Assembly: GCA_949825065.1 (NCBI GenBank)
Contig: OX463859.1
Location: forward strand, 14,026,452-14,090,451
Length of the DNA stretch: 64,000 bases
Reading direction: 5' to 3'
From: Odontocerum albicorne
Taxonomy: Eukaryota > Arthropoda > Insecta > Trichoptera > Odontoceridae
Below the pieces are notes generated by a model, which was given only the letters and a program-made list of their open reading frames with translations, had not been told where the DNA came from and made no database searches. Both the position numbers and the translations under genes were made by a program. This document shows, one piece after another, positions 52,045 through 62,049 of this stretch. How positions within the stretch are numbered: the stretch's first letter is position 1; each line of letters opens with the position of its first letter.

Positions 52045-52425
52045 GTTTGCAAAAATCTTTGTTTTGTTTCTAAAAATTATGTGCAATTTACGAAAATAAT
52101 AAAAGAAGCGCATTAACCAAACTAAATCCTCTGTCGGCCATAAAATGTAACTTTTTTACGAGATAAACAATAAATTTAAAAAGCGCCACATAAAAGTTAG
52201 CCTTGCGCATATTTTACCCGCGTATTCTTTTGTAATTGAAAAACAGTTTGTCAAAGAATTTTCTTTTTACAATAAAATAAAAAAAATTATAAATAAAAAA
52301 CTCCACTGTAAGAGTTTTATCATTAATGTGAGTTCAGATACTTTATAGTTATCATCACCAACTTACGAGTACATTCTTCCACTGCAGAACATACGGGTAT
52401 GTAACCTGTCCAAGCTTTTCCCAAG
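52045..52425. other. Unassigned AT-rich DNA
   Basis: Nothing recognised. Confidence 0.3.
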
Positions 52426-52429
52426 AAAT

Positions 52430-52880
52430 CCTGTTATTTGCACACTGTTGTCACGTAATAGATGTTTGCTTAAGTATTTCGTTCAACAAGCGTGCCTTTG
52501 GTCGTCTTACAGGTCTAGTTCCACCCATTGGGTACCACTGGATTACTTCATACGTCCAACGATAGTACGCTGTTTGGGCAATGTGCCCGTCTCACTTCCA
52601 CTTCAGTATTTTTGCGACCTCGATAAAATTGTCAACTTTTGTTTGGGCGCGCGTCCAGTCCTTGCGTTTGCGGTATCTGCTGTTATAACCTAACATGCAC
52701 CTCCATGCTGTGTTGTGTTGTCCAGTGCTTTTGTTTCATTCGTACAGAAAAAGTTCATATTTCGCATCCATATGTTAACACTGGTGAGATGCATTGGTTA
52801 AATACCATCCGTTTGAGACAGGCTGGAAGATTGCTGTTGAGAATGTAGATCAGTCGTCCAAAGGAACTCCAGGCTAGTTT
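52430..52880 (-). mobile_element. LINE-B fragment, minus orientation
   Basis: Minus strand pieces: QPMHLTSVNIW (start region), then after frameshifts KWKWDGHIAQTAYYRWTYEV, IQWYPMGGTRPVRRPKARLL and NEILKQ. This is the same ORF segment as LINE-B2 (KWQWAGHVARMSDSRWTSEI, IQWYPRG). The 3' tail is missing. Confidence 0.75.
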
Positions 52881-52884
52881 TGCT

Positions 52885-53800
52885 CTTCTATTTATTGAGA
52901 GTGCAATCTTTAAATAAAATAGATATATTGTTGGACTTGTTCTAGCTGCGTTTCATCCACCTAGATCGATGTGACATTAGCTAAATGGTTCGACATGTAT
53001 AGTTATATTTGTGTAATATAACCTTTAGCTTATTTTTATCACAGATCTTTGATGAGTTTTTTTATTGTTAACTCACTATTCTGACGTGTACGCACCAAAT
53101 CGTTAAGAACTTTAAATACTCGTACCACAAAACATAGCCTTAACTTAACTTTTTGAGGACACTACAACCACTGAAGTCTTTTCAGTAGGGGAGGTATTTG
53201 ATTGAGTATTTTTTTTTATCATACACGCAGTAGATTCTTTTCTATTTCTTCTGCATTATTTCTAGAATGTAGACTGTCAGCTATCCCTCTATATATTTCG
53301 GGGTCTGCATGGTGGTCGGCTTACCATGGGTCACCATGAGAAACTATGTGTGGAATCTAGGTATCAGCCATTATTTGAATGTGATCCCAACAATGACGTC
53401 TTTCTTACCTTTCACATCTTGTGATGCCATCGGTTTTTCACGTATTTCTTATTTATTTGTTTCTCATTTTGCCATTGTTTTTTTTACTAGTCATGGCACG
53501 ATCTTGATTTCTGATATTCTAAAGAGTGGCTTTGTTCGTGTGGTATGAACTCTTGTTTCAGTAGAATATGTCACATGTTTTATATACTCTGACTTTACTT
53601 TCTGTTGTCATACGTTTGTTAACCAATATACTTTATTTGAAATATCCAGATACGAGTATTACAGAGATTTTGTTCACTTGTCCAATAATTTCCTTATATA
53701 AGTAATTATGTATATTAATATGCTCTCCAAGATATTTACAGAACACATTTACTGTAAATAAAAAAAAAATTAGCACTGACCACCAGAATATTGTTGACAT
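52885..53800. other. Unassigned DNA
   Basis: The 79-codon frame at 53309-53548 has no motif I recognise. Composition is slightly less AT-rich at 53270-53420. No splice or promoter support for a gene. Confidence 0.35.
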
Positions 53801-53802
53801 AA

Positions 53803-53975
53803 CCTACATGGCTTAATTTGTATGGCACCTACATTCTGATATAGTTTTTGCGAATTCGATTCCCGCTGAAAACCCCAATTTTTTTCACAAAAGGATTTCA
53901 GTCCAGTTTTCCCTTAAGGTCTCCTCAATATCTGTCTGGTTGGTTGGAAAAGATTGTCACATTGTAATAAACTCG
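53803..53975 (+). mobile_element. SINE-b copy
   Basis: 'acctacatggcttaatttgt', B-box 'gaattcgattcccgctgaaa', body 'ggatttcagtccagttttcc', 'cttaaggtctcctcaatat' and 'gttggttggaaaagattgtc' to 'aataaactcg'. Confidence 0.78.
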
Positions 53976-53979
53976 CCAA

Positions 53980-55070
53980 TACAATATATTTCATATGTGT
54001 GAAAGGAAATATTATTACACATTTAGTTTGTACCCTGTAGCTGGTCTTCCATTTGTCTCGAATAAATCCCATCATTATAACCTAAAACAAAGGAAAAGTT
54101 TTTCTTGTGATTTATTATTATTTAAAAAATGTTTTTTCGCCTTTGTCTACTTGTCTTCCAAGCAAGCGTTTATTTATAAAAATCGTCAACAACGCGTCAC
54201 GATGACATATGTAATGGTCCCTTCGCCATTAATAACAGTTTTATTTTTCTAACTTCTCATTTTCTGTGGAAAATTTTCATTTTACCCTGAAATTCATCAA
54301 CTTGTGAGAAATTTTAGACATTTTGGCAACGTCAACATATGAGCTGGACAGTTTTTTTTTGTTTTATGCCTATCGTTGTTATTTTTTTAACAATTTTCTT
54401 TAGTTCTACATATTTATTTTTCAAAAAACAACAAACATGTTTTATTATTTGGATTAGTTTCAAAATAACTTTGTATAAGAAGGAGATGATAGAACGTATT
54501 CCTATATAAAAATTATAGTACTAATTATCACTCGAATTATCCCACACCTAACATAGATTGTCTTGATTGAGAAATTATTATGCTTTAGTCTCGGGACATA
54601 TTTTGAGACTATTTTAATATTTATAAAGTTTCCACAGGGAGAGTTTTTGTGTATCGGATTTATGAATCGAGCACCACAGTGTGACTTTCGTGGTTTTGTT
54701 AACCCAAAATTTTCCTTATTTATGTGTGTTGATAAGTAAATTATATGCACATTTTAAATTATGTCTTTTTAAACAATTTTATTTTTGTTTATTATTTTTT
54801 ATCCATGAGTGGGATATTGACCTGTCTCCTCTGGACCCTGGCCTGTTGTAGGCTTTTATGTGTACTTATTTCTGATTTTGATTTAGTCTTGTGAATGTTT
54901 TAATGTTTATACCTTTTTGTATTCCCCGTATACAAATAAAATGTATACATTGTAAATGTTTTTATAATTGAAATAGATCTTCATTGTACCAAAAAAAATT
55001 TATCGATTGCTCTTTAAGAGATATCAAATTATTTGTATGATCCTAGACATTCTTTGCGCAACCACAAGCC
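53980..55070. other. Unassigned AT-rich DNA
   Basis: The segment 54795-54960 ('tccatgagtgggatattgac', 'ttttatgtgtacttatttct', 'aataaaatgtatacattgta') has the look of a TE 3' UTR with an AATAAA signal at 54939-54944. Nothing else recognised. Confidence 0.4.
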
Positions 55071-55079
55071 CCTTTCCCT

Positions 55080-55380
55080 AAGGTTAAAATTCAGGCACAT
55101 TTTATTAAGGCCACTAAGCCTCTATAATAACCATACATTGTTGCTGGGATTAATAAATGGAGAGGAACATCATCTGAATTTCGCACCAGCGAGCTATTTT
55201 GTATATAGTGGTAATACTACCTGATTCTGAACTGTCCCGGAGAGCCTGAAAATCTCTTGACCAACGTTAATCAGGAATTGGATAAACCAAGGACTACATA
55301 GGGAAATGGGGAACGTTGCGTGAAGGATCGACTTACTGTATCTACGATGAGGAACAATCTACGCAATATTTGCAGCCGTG
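55080..55380 (+). repeat. Dispersed repeat R9, copy 2
   Basis: Matches 24790-25080 (see that entry for the blocks). Beyond 55250 the two copies diverge. Confidence 0.6.
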
Positions 55381-55383
55381 GTC

Positions 55384-55591
55384 AAGGAATCTGATGTTTT
55401 ATAACAAACAGAACTGATCTGTGAAACATCCAGAATTTTGTTCAGGGGACAGAATTCCGAGTTCGTTGTTTGTTCAGGGGACAGAATAAGGAATCTGATG
55501 TTTTATAACAAACAGAACTGATCCGTGAAACATCCAGAATTTTGTTCAGGGTACAGAATTCCGAGTTCGTTGTTTGTTCAGGGGACAGAAT
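55384..55591 (+). repeat. 104-bp tandem duplication
   Basis: 'aaggaatctgatgttttata' at 55384 and 55488; copies differ at two positions. Each unit itself contains 'tgttcaggggacagaat' twice. Confidence 0.95.
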
Positions 55592-55734
55592 AAGAAGAAA
55601 AAATGGCTTCATCTGTTTTGAGTATTGACTGAATGCCTTTCATTTTCCAATAAAGGGAGTAACTGTTATTTTAACTGTACAGTAAATTTTATTGTTATGT
55701 TATAGGTTGTCAGGGAATAATTTCGTATTTCTTG

Positions 55735-55990
55735 GAAAAATACTTAGAAATTCGCGAAATCAAGCTTCACTAAATGCTCGTGGACGGTGGTTTTGGATAT
55801 TTTCAGTATCTCTGTATTCTCTCGATAATTACCATATTCTCAATCAATGCCTAGATTTTTCGTTACCAGTCTTTCAAATCGGTAACGATTGCGGAATTTT
55901 TAAAAGGCAGTTGATACACACGATCACTTTCTGCATCGTCACCATACTATATGTCACTGAGCAAATATATGTTTTTTTTATTTGTGCCGC
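55735..55990 (-). mobile_element. Mariner transposase fragment
   Basis: On the minus strand it matches 31310-31560 in order: the 'ccaccgtccacgagcattta' block (KSTIxxHLxKLG region), 'attgagaatatggtaattat' and the purine-rich 'gcaaaggaaaaaacgcggc' block. Too short and decayed to say more. Confidence 0.55.
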
Positions 55991-56094
55991 GTTTTTTCCT
56001 TTGCAGTCATCAAAAAAGCATCAAGCAGCGAAAAATATCTTATTTGGTTCTATCCTCAAAATTATCCCACTTAAAATCGCTCAAGAGGTTTGAG

Positions 56095-56515
56095 TAATAA
56101 ACAATGGACAAAAATACATTACCTTTCATAATGCTATACATTCAGTATCTTTGGAATGAAATTGGCAACGATTTTTTTCCTAACAGCATCTCTCCGAGAA
56201 ATGTGAAACTGTTTTCATGACTACTCAATACAATACCCTTTAATAAATACTATATCTATCGCGATACATCTTTGCCTTATTTTAGCGATTATTTGGAAAT
56301 AATATATTTTATCATCCCTCGTTTTGAAGGGTAAGAAGTAATGTAATTTGAAAGTTTTCAACTCTTACAAAGTTTTTCACGTATACGCGAGTTGAATGCG
56401 GGTCAAGTTAGAAGACCTGCTAATCAGGGCCGCGTAAAAAAATGCTGCCCGTAAGGAAATATTGAAATTCATCATTAGAAATTTTAAACGACAACTTAAT
56501 TTAACTAATCAAATT
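56095..56515. other. Unassigned AT-rich DNA
   Basis: Nothing recognised. Confidence 0.3.
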
Positions 56516-56519
56516 AAAT

Positions 56520-56890
56520 GCGTGCACTAAGAACAATATATGACAGAATACGGAATGAAGTAATCAAAGATACATGTGAACTTAAGGCTGCTGTGTTGAG
56601 TGTGATGAAGAGGAGTGTTTTGAGAGGGTTTAGACATGTAGAATAAATTAATGAAGAAATACTTACAAAACTAATATGTATTGAAATTGGAGTGGAAGGG
56701 TGGTGGAGGAAGATGAAGTAAATGATGGTTGGATCAAGCGAAGGAAGGAAAGAGTGAAAAAAATTGTAGGAGTCATTTGAGAGAGTGTATACATCTAGAA
56801 GAGGGGAAAGATGTGTGTTACGATAGAAAAGTCTGGCGTTCTGTTCTCTCTGCCTTCTCCAATAGGGAAATGGCGTGATGGTACGTGCGT
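56520..56890 (+). mobile_element. LINE-A 3' end
   Basis: 'RTIYDRIRNEVIKDTCELKA', VLSVMKRSVLRGFRHVE, then decayed 'atgatggttggatcaagcga', 'tgagagagtgtatacatcta' and the 3' end 'gggaaatggcgtgatggtac'. This preserves the longest stretch of the LINE-A C-terminus on the plus strand. Confidence 0.8.
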
Positions 56891-56939
56891 ATCTACAATA
56901 CTATTTGACTATTTATTATATATGTATTTGTATCATCGT

Positions 56940-57130
56940 CGTCATCATTATCATCACGCCATGTCCCTATTTATGTAGGCAGAGTGAAAATGTCTTCTTT
57001 ACTCTATCCTGACACGCATCTTTCGATTCTGCTTTGTCCATACATCTCGTTATGTATAATTAAATTATAAAGACTTTTCTCCCTTATTTCTTTCAGAATT
57101 TGATTAATTAGGTCAGTCTGTTACTAATTA
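56940..57130 (-). mobile_element. LINE-A 3' end, tail-to-tail with previous
   Basis: Plus-strand reading 'tcatcacgccatgtccctat', 'cacgcatctttcgattct', 'tttgtccatacatctcgtta' is the complement of the family end. Confidence 0.72.
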
Positions 57131-57189
57131 AGTCATTTTGCTCAAACCTATTTATGAGTTTATTTATTTATTCATACAGAACCTTTCAG

Positions 57190-57380
57190 CACATTTGAAT
57201 TAGTGATTCAGACATATCAAAGAACCTATCTGAGAGACAATACTGGCCCTCGCTCCCTTAATCAAACTTTTCCACTTTAAATACTTGAATAGGCACGTAA
57301 CTCGTGGTTTGCGTTTGAACCTATCGGCAATATTACTCTGGTGTGAAGAAGCAACAATATTACAACACTTCTTTTACTAG
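57190..57380 (+). repeat. Dispersed repeat R5, copy 4
   Basis: 'aggcacgtaactcgtggttt', 'ttgaacctatcggcaatatt' and 'gtgtgaagaagcaacaatat' match the other copies; upstream 'agacaatactggccctcgct' matches copies 1 and 2. Confidence 0.6.
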
Positions 57381-57410
57381 CGAGTATTTAAACCAGACAA
57401 ACTTATTTTT

Positions 57411-57850
57411 CAGACACTTTCCTCAATTATTACTAAGATTTTAGAAACTTTTGAAATCTTCCTTTAATGACATTTGTCTGGTTGTTGAAAAAAATTTCCA
57501 CATGGCAACAACCCCGACAATTTTTTATTCTTCATGAAATTTGAACAAATAAATAATAATTAAAAAATTATAACTCTTGCGATTATGCAACTTTCTTTAA
57601 TTACTTTTGTCTAATTGTTGACTGAAATTGCCCCCTGGTAATAACCCCGCTAAATAACTATATGTAAAAAATATACCTTAAGTACATTGACTTTTTCTTA
57701 TTGATAATATACGATGTTCTGAACCTTTATACATCTATTTCACGATATCGTCATTACGGATTTGGTAAACCCATTGGACTGACAGCATCTTCGATCGCGC
57801 CACATTTCAAAAGTTTCTAAAATCTTAGTAATAGTTGAGGAAAGTGTTTA
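57411..57850. repeat. Long inverted repeat, 47-bp arms, 346-bp interior
   Basis: Arms 57411-57457 and 57804-57850 match at 44 of 47 positions ('actttcctcaattattacta' and onward). The interior carries two diverged direct copies of a SINE-b-tail-like segment ('gtctggttgttgaaaaaaat', 'gtctaattgttgactgaaat'). No transposase frame. Could be a MITE or an inverted duplication; target duplication not identified. Confidence 0.85.
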
Positions 57851-57854
57851 TGCT

Positions 57855-58590
57855 TCAACACCACAGAGAAGTTTAGACAATGTGTAGCAACGCAAAATTT
57901 CATACGCAAGTTTTAGAGGAAATCCTTCATTTAAAATAAGCAGTATTGTGCCGTCTTACTTTGATATCTTTAAACTGGTCCCAGATAATTCGGTTCGCTT
58001 AACAATTTAATTATTCAAATCAAAAGCCTCCCTTGTCTCTACTTTTCTTTAACTTACAAACTTTTAATTCAATCACTTGAACAAATATTCAGGAAATTAA
58101 ACTGATAAAGCAAAGGTGTCTTAATAAATGAACGAAGTCATTTACGATTTTCAGATGACATTGTAATCTGGTCAAATAATATTGGAACTCCAAGAATGCG
58201 GAAGTCAACTCTTAGTTTAAAACTTAGAATGGATTTTGCCAATATCTAGATTACGTTGACCGCTTCATTGCACCAAAAGCAATTGAAATTTATGCAAAAC
58301 AGCTTGAAACTATCCACCAATACTTTTGAAAACAACTTTAAAGAATAACACAAAAGAACTGGATTGGAATGCTTTTGGCAAACTAAATATTATTTTTAAA
58401 GATAATCTTCTACTCTTTCTCAAAAAGTAAAGGCATAATAGAAATTATGACATAAAGCTGCAAAACGTAAAAGTTGTCAAGAAAGAATGAAACCAGGGGA
58501 AAGTACGCAAAGGGGTTTGGAGAGAGACGCAATTGGCATAACCAGGAGAGACACAAAATGGAACACAGCTTAATGTCGAAGGTTACTAAT
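57855..58590. other. Unassigned DNA
   Basis: 58095-58380 reads like decayed RT coding (attttcagatgacattgtaa gives FSDDIV, the YxDD-like RT motif; 'gaactccaagaatgcggaag' and 'ttagaatggattttgccaat' follow). It could be the active-site region of a LINE on the plus strand, but I cannot extend the frame. Confidence 0.45.
58130..58330 (+). pseudogene. Possible LINE RT active-site remnant (F-S-D-D)
   Basis: At about 58138-58170, 'catttacgattttcagatga' then 'cattgtaa' encodes HLRFSDDIVI with a one-letter match to the [FY]xDD catalytic motif of reverse transcriptases, followed by NNIGTPRMR-like sequence and 'agtttaaaacttagaatgga' (SLKLRMDF). In many LINEs the order is RFADDIVL ... L...GL.MN..KT. This is suggestive only; the frame is short. 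Confidence 0.5.
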
Positions 58591-58591
58591 A

Positions 58592-58690
58592 AAACCTCCG
58601 TAGCTAAGCTGATAAGACGCTCGACTTCCATCCAGAGGTTTCGAGTTCGATTCCTGATGGTACCCGAAAAAAGGCCATTGTCTGGAAAAA
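58592..58690 (+). mobile_element. SINE-a copy, head and body start
   Basis: 'aacctccgtagctaagctga', 'taagacgctcgacttccatc', B-box 'gagttcgattcctga', 'tggtacccgaaaaaaggcca' and 'ttgtctgg'. Cut off by the LINE-D at 58695. Confidence 0.8.
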
Positions 58691-58694
58691 AGTT

Positions 58695-58985
58695 TTTTCT
58701 TCTTCTTCTTCCTGGCACTGTCCCAACTCATTGCCTAGGTAGGCTGCTGGGATCAGCTCTTCTCGTTCTCAGGCTGCATCTCCTTCGGTTCTGGGTGTCG
58801 CTTTCATCTAGGCCGTTTCTCCGCAGGATTTTGGAGCATTGAGTCATCCAGGAGTTCTTTGGCCTTCCTTTGGACGGCTGTCGAGGAAGATCCACAGACA
58901 TTGCCTGATTTGCAGCATGGTCTGGTGGTCTCCGTCTTATGCATACGTGTTTGTGCGTTATCTCCTCATTCATTCTTTTAAAACT
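58695..58985 (-). mobile_element. LINE-D 3' end with (GAA)n tail
   Basis: The minus frame 58728-58973 has DHAANQAMSVDLPRQPSKGR, PKNSWMTQCSKILRRNGLDE, SDTQNRRRCSLRTRRADPSS and LPRQ-stop, then (GAA)n read on plus as ttcttcttcttc. Typical ORF2 C-terminus. It inserted into or beside the SINE-a at 58592. The plus-strand 122-codon frame across SINE and LINE is a shadow. Confidence 0.87.
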
Positions 58986-59039
58986 GCTTAACTATTTCAA
59001 TGTACGAGTATTACTGCCTAACTATTATATTTCAATGTT

Positions 59040-59640
59040 GTTTCAACTATTTCATTTCCCATTTGTCATTTTGTAAAATTTGGACTCCTTTGAGGCTTTT
59101 CTTTTTTTCGTTCTTGCTGACAGTTAACCTGAGGTGGTATATGTGGGTTTACTTTTTATTTTGTTTTCTGCCATACGTTTTTTTTGGTTTTGTTTTTATT
59201 TATTTATTCTTTAATCTAGATATGCGGGGGTGTGGGATGGAGGCCCCCCGATGCCCTTGCAGTCAGGCTCGCCCTACATTGGTGGGGTGTATCTTGGCCG
59301 GGGGAATGTTTGTGGGATGAGCCCGGACCTTTAATGTCTTCTCTCTTGAATGTATTTTTTTTGTCATCTATTTATTTTCTGTGTTTTTTTAATATTCTTG
59401 TTCTACGTGTTCAAGGGTGTGGGCTGAAAAACATCTGGTGTCCCTGTGGCTGGGTTCGCCCTATATTGGGGGGGTGTATCTTGGCCGAGGGGATGTTATT
59501 AGATGAGCCCAGACCTTTTGATAGCTTCTGTATTTAATTTATTATCTGCAATTTATGTGTTTTAGAAGTGTTATTTAAATATATTTTGTACATACTATGT
59601 TGCTGTCAATAAACCTACATTTATTTATATTTATGTGCCC
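59040..59640 (+). mobile_element. R8 repeat with LINE-type 3' end, internal 190-bp duplication
   Basis: 'ggtgtgggNtg' to 'ggtggggtgtatcttggccg' and 'gatgagcccggacctttaat' (59228-59333) recurs at 59413-59520 with changes. Ends 'tttgtacatactatgttgct' and 'caataaacctacatttattt' at about 59635, identical in kind to the tail at 42655-42835. The two plus-strand frames of about 100 codons are not conserved with R8 copy 1. Confidence 0.68.
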
Positions 59641-59775
59641 GTACCATCTCAGCTGTCGCTCTTCCCGCTTACTATTTATGTCAGTGACTCCCAGGCTACA
59701 ACGAATGCGTGAGCTCTTAATTTTATCTTTCAGTGATACTCCTGCCGACCACCTAAGGAAGGTACACATAGTCGC
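59641..59775 (-). mobile_element. LINE RT fragment
   Basis: Minus strand: LRWSAGVSLKDKIKSSRIRC, SLGVTDINSKREERQLRWYG and HI. This is the 'MLRWxxGxSLxDRxRSxxIRxxLGVxDIxxKxxERRLRWYGHV' segment of many insect LINEs. It sits directly against the R8 tail. Confidence 0.8.
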
Positions 59776-59779
59776 AAAA

Positions 59780-60765
59780 AAATATTATTTATTAAATAAT
59801 AATTTATGAGTTCAAATTTCACGAACAATATACATAATAAAAATAAAAGTGATAAATCATCAATCAAACAAAAACGAAGGTGTGGGGATGAGAAAAATCA
59901 GGAATAAAATTCGAGTAGGAAAAACAAATATGAGTTTCTTCAACTGATATCGCAAGGAAAATTCAGGGCAGACGTACGGTAAGAAGACGCACTGCCTGAT
60001 TCAAGAACTAACGAGAGTGGTTTTACTGTGGTGCCATATTTTAACAATTTACTTAAAAGTCAAGATAGCCAACGATTAGCAGAGCCAATGACTGAAATGG
60101 AGAGGAACTTTAAAGAAGAAAATTATAAATTTGTATATATTTGCACAGTTATTCTGAGGCTAATTAACATTTTAAAATATTATTTTAAATGTGATATTGA
60201 AATTGAAAATGTTGCTTCTAAACTTTTACTTTCACATTTATATACTTAAAGAGGCCCTGTTGATAAGTGTTCAAAATTGGTCGAAAGATTCAATGTATAC
60301 GTACCATTAATCAATACAACAGGCGTGCCATTAGCACAGTTTCGCTTTTTTTCAGTATAATGTCTATATTATATGTGGTGTCATGAACATTATTAATCTT
60401 GATAAAGGGAAGGTATACTTCTTTTGTGAGGCACACGGTAAATTTTTGTCAGACTGACACGAACAAGAAAATTGTTTACTAACAATTTTGCTCGAATCGC
60501 GAAGAAATTTTGATAAATATCTGATCTATCCAAATAACACGCACTTGCGCAAAAAATAATCTGAGAAAGGTTAATGCAAAAATAAACACATAACCGAAAA
60601 CTAATCATTTTCATCGCGATTGTTTAGAAGAAACGTTAAATTCATTTTATCTTCTGTAAAATGGATAATTCAATAGGGTCAGATATTAAGTTGTTTTTAT
60701 TATTTAACTGCCAATAAGTAGAATTTACCTGCTGTGTGCTCTCCCACTGTATCATGGTATATCCC
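59780..60765. other. Unassigned AT-rich DNA
   Basis: Nothing recognised. Confidence 0.3.
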
Positions 60766-60771
60766 TTTTAA

Positions 60772-61012
60772 CCCTGAGAGTGCTACGAGAAAAAAATATA
60801 ATTGTCTATCTAGTGCTGAGATATATTTACGATTCGGACGTTCGTGATAAATATTTATTTTAAACAACAAAAAAACAAAAAAAATATATTTTTACAACAT
60901 AAATATATTTTAGAATATGTACCCTTGTATTCTAAATGAAGGATATTCATTTAGAATACAAGGGTAGAACAAATTTCTTCCACTGCTATAGCAGTGCGCC
61001 GATCTCTCAGGG
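60772..61012. mobile_element. TTAA-target MITE M1, copy 2 (piggyBac-like)
   Basis: Perfect TTAA on both sides (60768-60771, 61013-61016), ends CCCTGAGAG and CTCTCAGGG. 241 bp, differing from copy 1 (30081-30322) by about five changes including one A-run length. The target duplication is still intact here. Confidence 0.93.
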
Positions 61013-61019
61013 TTAAATA

Positions 61020-61310
61020 AAGTCGCGGATATTGACATCGTCAACATTTCCTATAATGCTTTTAAAGAAATCATTTTGAGCTTTCTTAGAAATGGAAGTT
61101 GATTGTTTCAGCCGAACTAATATTTATTGTTTACTAAATTTTGTATTTTTGCTGCTGTATTTCATGTTTATAAAAATTTTACATGTAATTTTTTTTCTTG
61201 GTGCTGTATGTAACTTATCTTACCTTGTTACTTATGTAATTGGGTTTAACCTGTATACTTTATCTATGTAAGCTTGATGAAAATAAATAAATAAATCAAT
61301 CTAAATTTAT
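61020..61310 (+). other. AT-rich DNA with possible LINE (TAAA)n tail
   Basis: 'ggtgctgtatgtaacttatc', 'ttgggtttaacctgtatact' and 'gaaaataaataaataaatca' at 61280-61300 look like a LINE 3' UTR and tail. No RT coding upstream is legible. Confidence 0.4.
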
Positions 61311-61314
61311 TATT

Positions 61315-61338
61315 ATCACATATCGAAAGATATGTGAT
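61315..61338. repeat. Perfect 10-bp stem with GAAA loop
   Basis: atcacatatc, gaaa, gatatgtgat. Isolated; significance unknown in AT-rich DNA. Confidence 0.7.
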
Positions 61339-61504
61339 AGAACACATTCGTGATAGTAGCACATCGTGTAAGTGGGACTATACATGACTTACAAGATTAT
61401 TTCGTATTAGAAACACGTGGCATAATTAATAATTTATATGAATTAATGATAATGGTTAGAGAAATTAATAAAGTGTTGTTAACAGAGCAAACTATTTACA
61501 CACA

Positions 61505-61571
61505 TATAGTATATACCATAACGTCGTTTCTCATGAGATAGGCAGAGCGCTAGACTTTCCTATCTCAAAAC
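61505..61571 (-). mobile_element. LINE-A 3' end remnant
   Basis: 'accataacgtcgtttctcat' with 'gcgctagactttcctatctc' is the complement of the LINE-A terminal region. It is cut at 61571 by the SINE-b that follows. Confidence 0.6.
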
Positions 61572-61766
61572 ACATTTTTTTTAACCTGACGAGTTTATTG
61601 CCATGTGGCAATCTCTTCCAACCAACCCCAGAAAGCTGTGTTTTATAGACCTTAAGTGTTAACCAGGCTGGAATTCTATTTTTTTTAAATCTGGGTTCCA
61701 GCGGGGATCGAACCCGCAACCTTCGGATCGGCAGACAAGTGTCTTACCACCAGGCCACGGAGGTCA
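61572..61766 (-). mobile_element. SINE-b copy, best preserved
   Basis: Minus strand: 'gacctccgtggcctggtggt' (A-box region), 'aagacacttgtctgccgatc', then a T-arm whose stem pairs perfectly (GCGGG TTCGATC CCCGC) with B-box GGTTCGATCCC at 61704-61714. The body 'attccagcctggttaacact' with 'taaggtc' and 'ggttggttggaagagattgc' ends at 'aataaactcgtcaggtt'. The 5' seven bases cannot pair with the expected acceptor 3' side, so it is not a functional tRNA. Confidence 0.88.
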
Positions 61767-62045
61767 TCCCTTATGGGCACATATTCCCTTGGGCATGTAG
61801 AACGAATGTATGAAGAAAAATAACAAAACAAATATGTAGTGCAAATGTGTGAAGAAGGAAGATCAAAGAAAATATGGTTGGGTCAAGTGAATGCTATTTT
61901 GAAAGAAATGTAAATAGGTCAAGAAATCGTACTTGTATGAGACAGTGTATGGATGTAAAAGAGGTGAAAAATATTTCGCGATATGAAAGTTGGACGCTCT
62001 CTCCTTTCTACTTATCCTAACAGGATAGATGCGTGATGGTATGTT
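61767..62045 (+). mobile_element. LINE-A 3' end
   Basis: 'cttgggcatgtagaacgaat' (LGHVERMYEE), 'aatatgtagtgcaaatgtgt', 'aaatatggttgggtcaagtg', 'gagacagtgtatggatgtaa', 'atatgaaagttggacgctct' and the family end 'gatgcgtgatggtatgtta'. Confidence 0.78.
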
Positions 62046-62049
62046 ATAA

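Noticed and set aside
55692..56093. 133-codon plus-strand frame as a gene
   Set aside because: The region matches, in antisense, the mariner transposase fragment at 31310-31560.
58474..58842. 122-codon plus-strand frame
   Set aside because: Crosses a SINE-a head and the antisense of LINE-D; not a gene.
59000..59537. Two cysteine/glycine-rich plus-strand frames of 101-106 codons
   Set aside because: They lie in the two halves of an internal R8 duplication; the frames are not kept in R8 copy 1.
61690..61766. Functional tRNA gene (minus strand)
   Set aside because: T-arm is intact, but the acceptor ends do not pair and the body continues as in other dispersed SINE-b copies.
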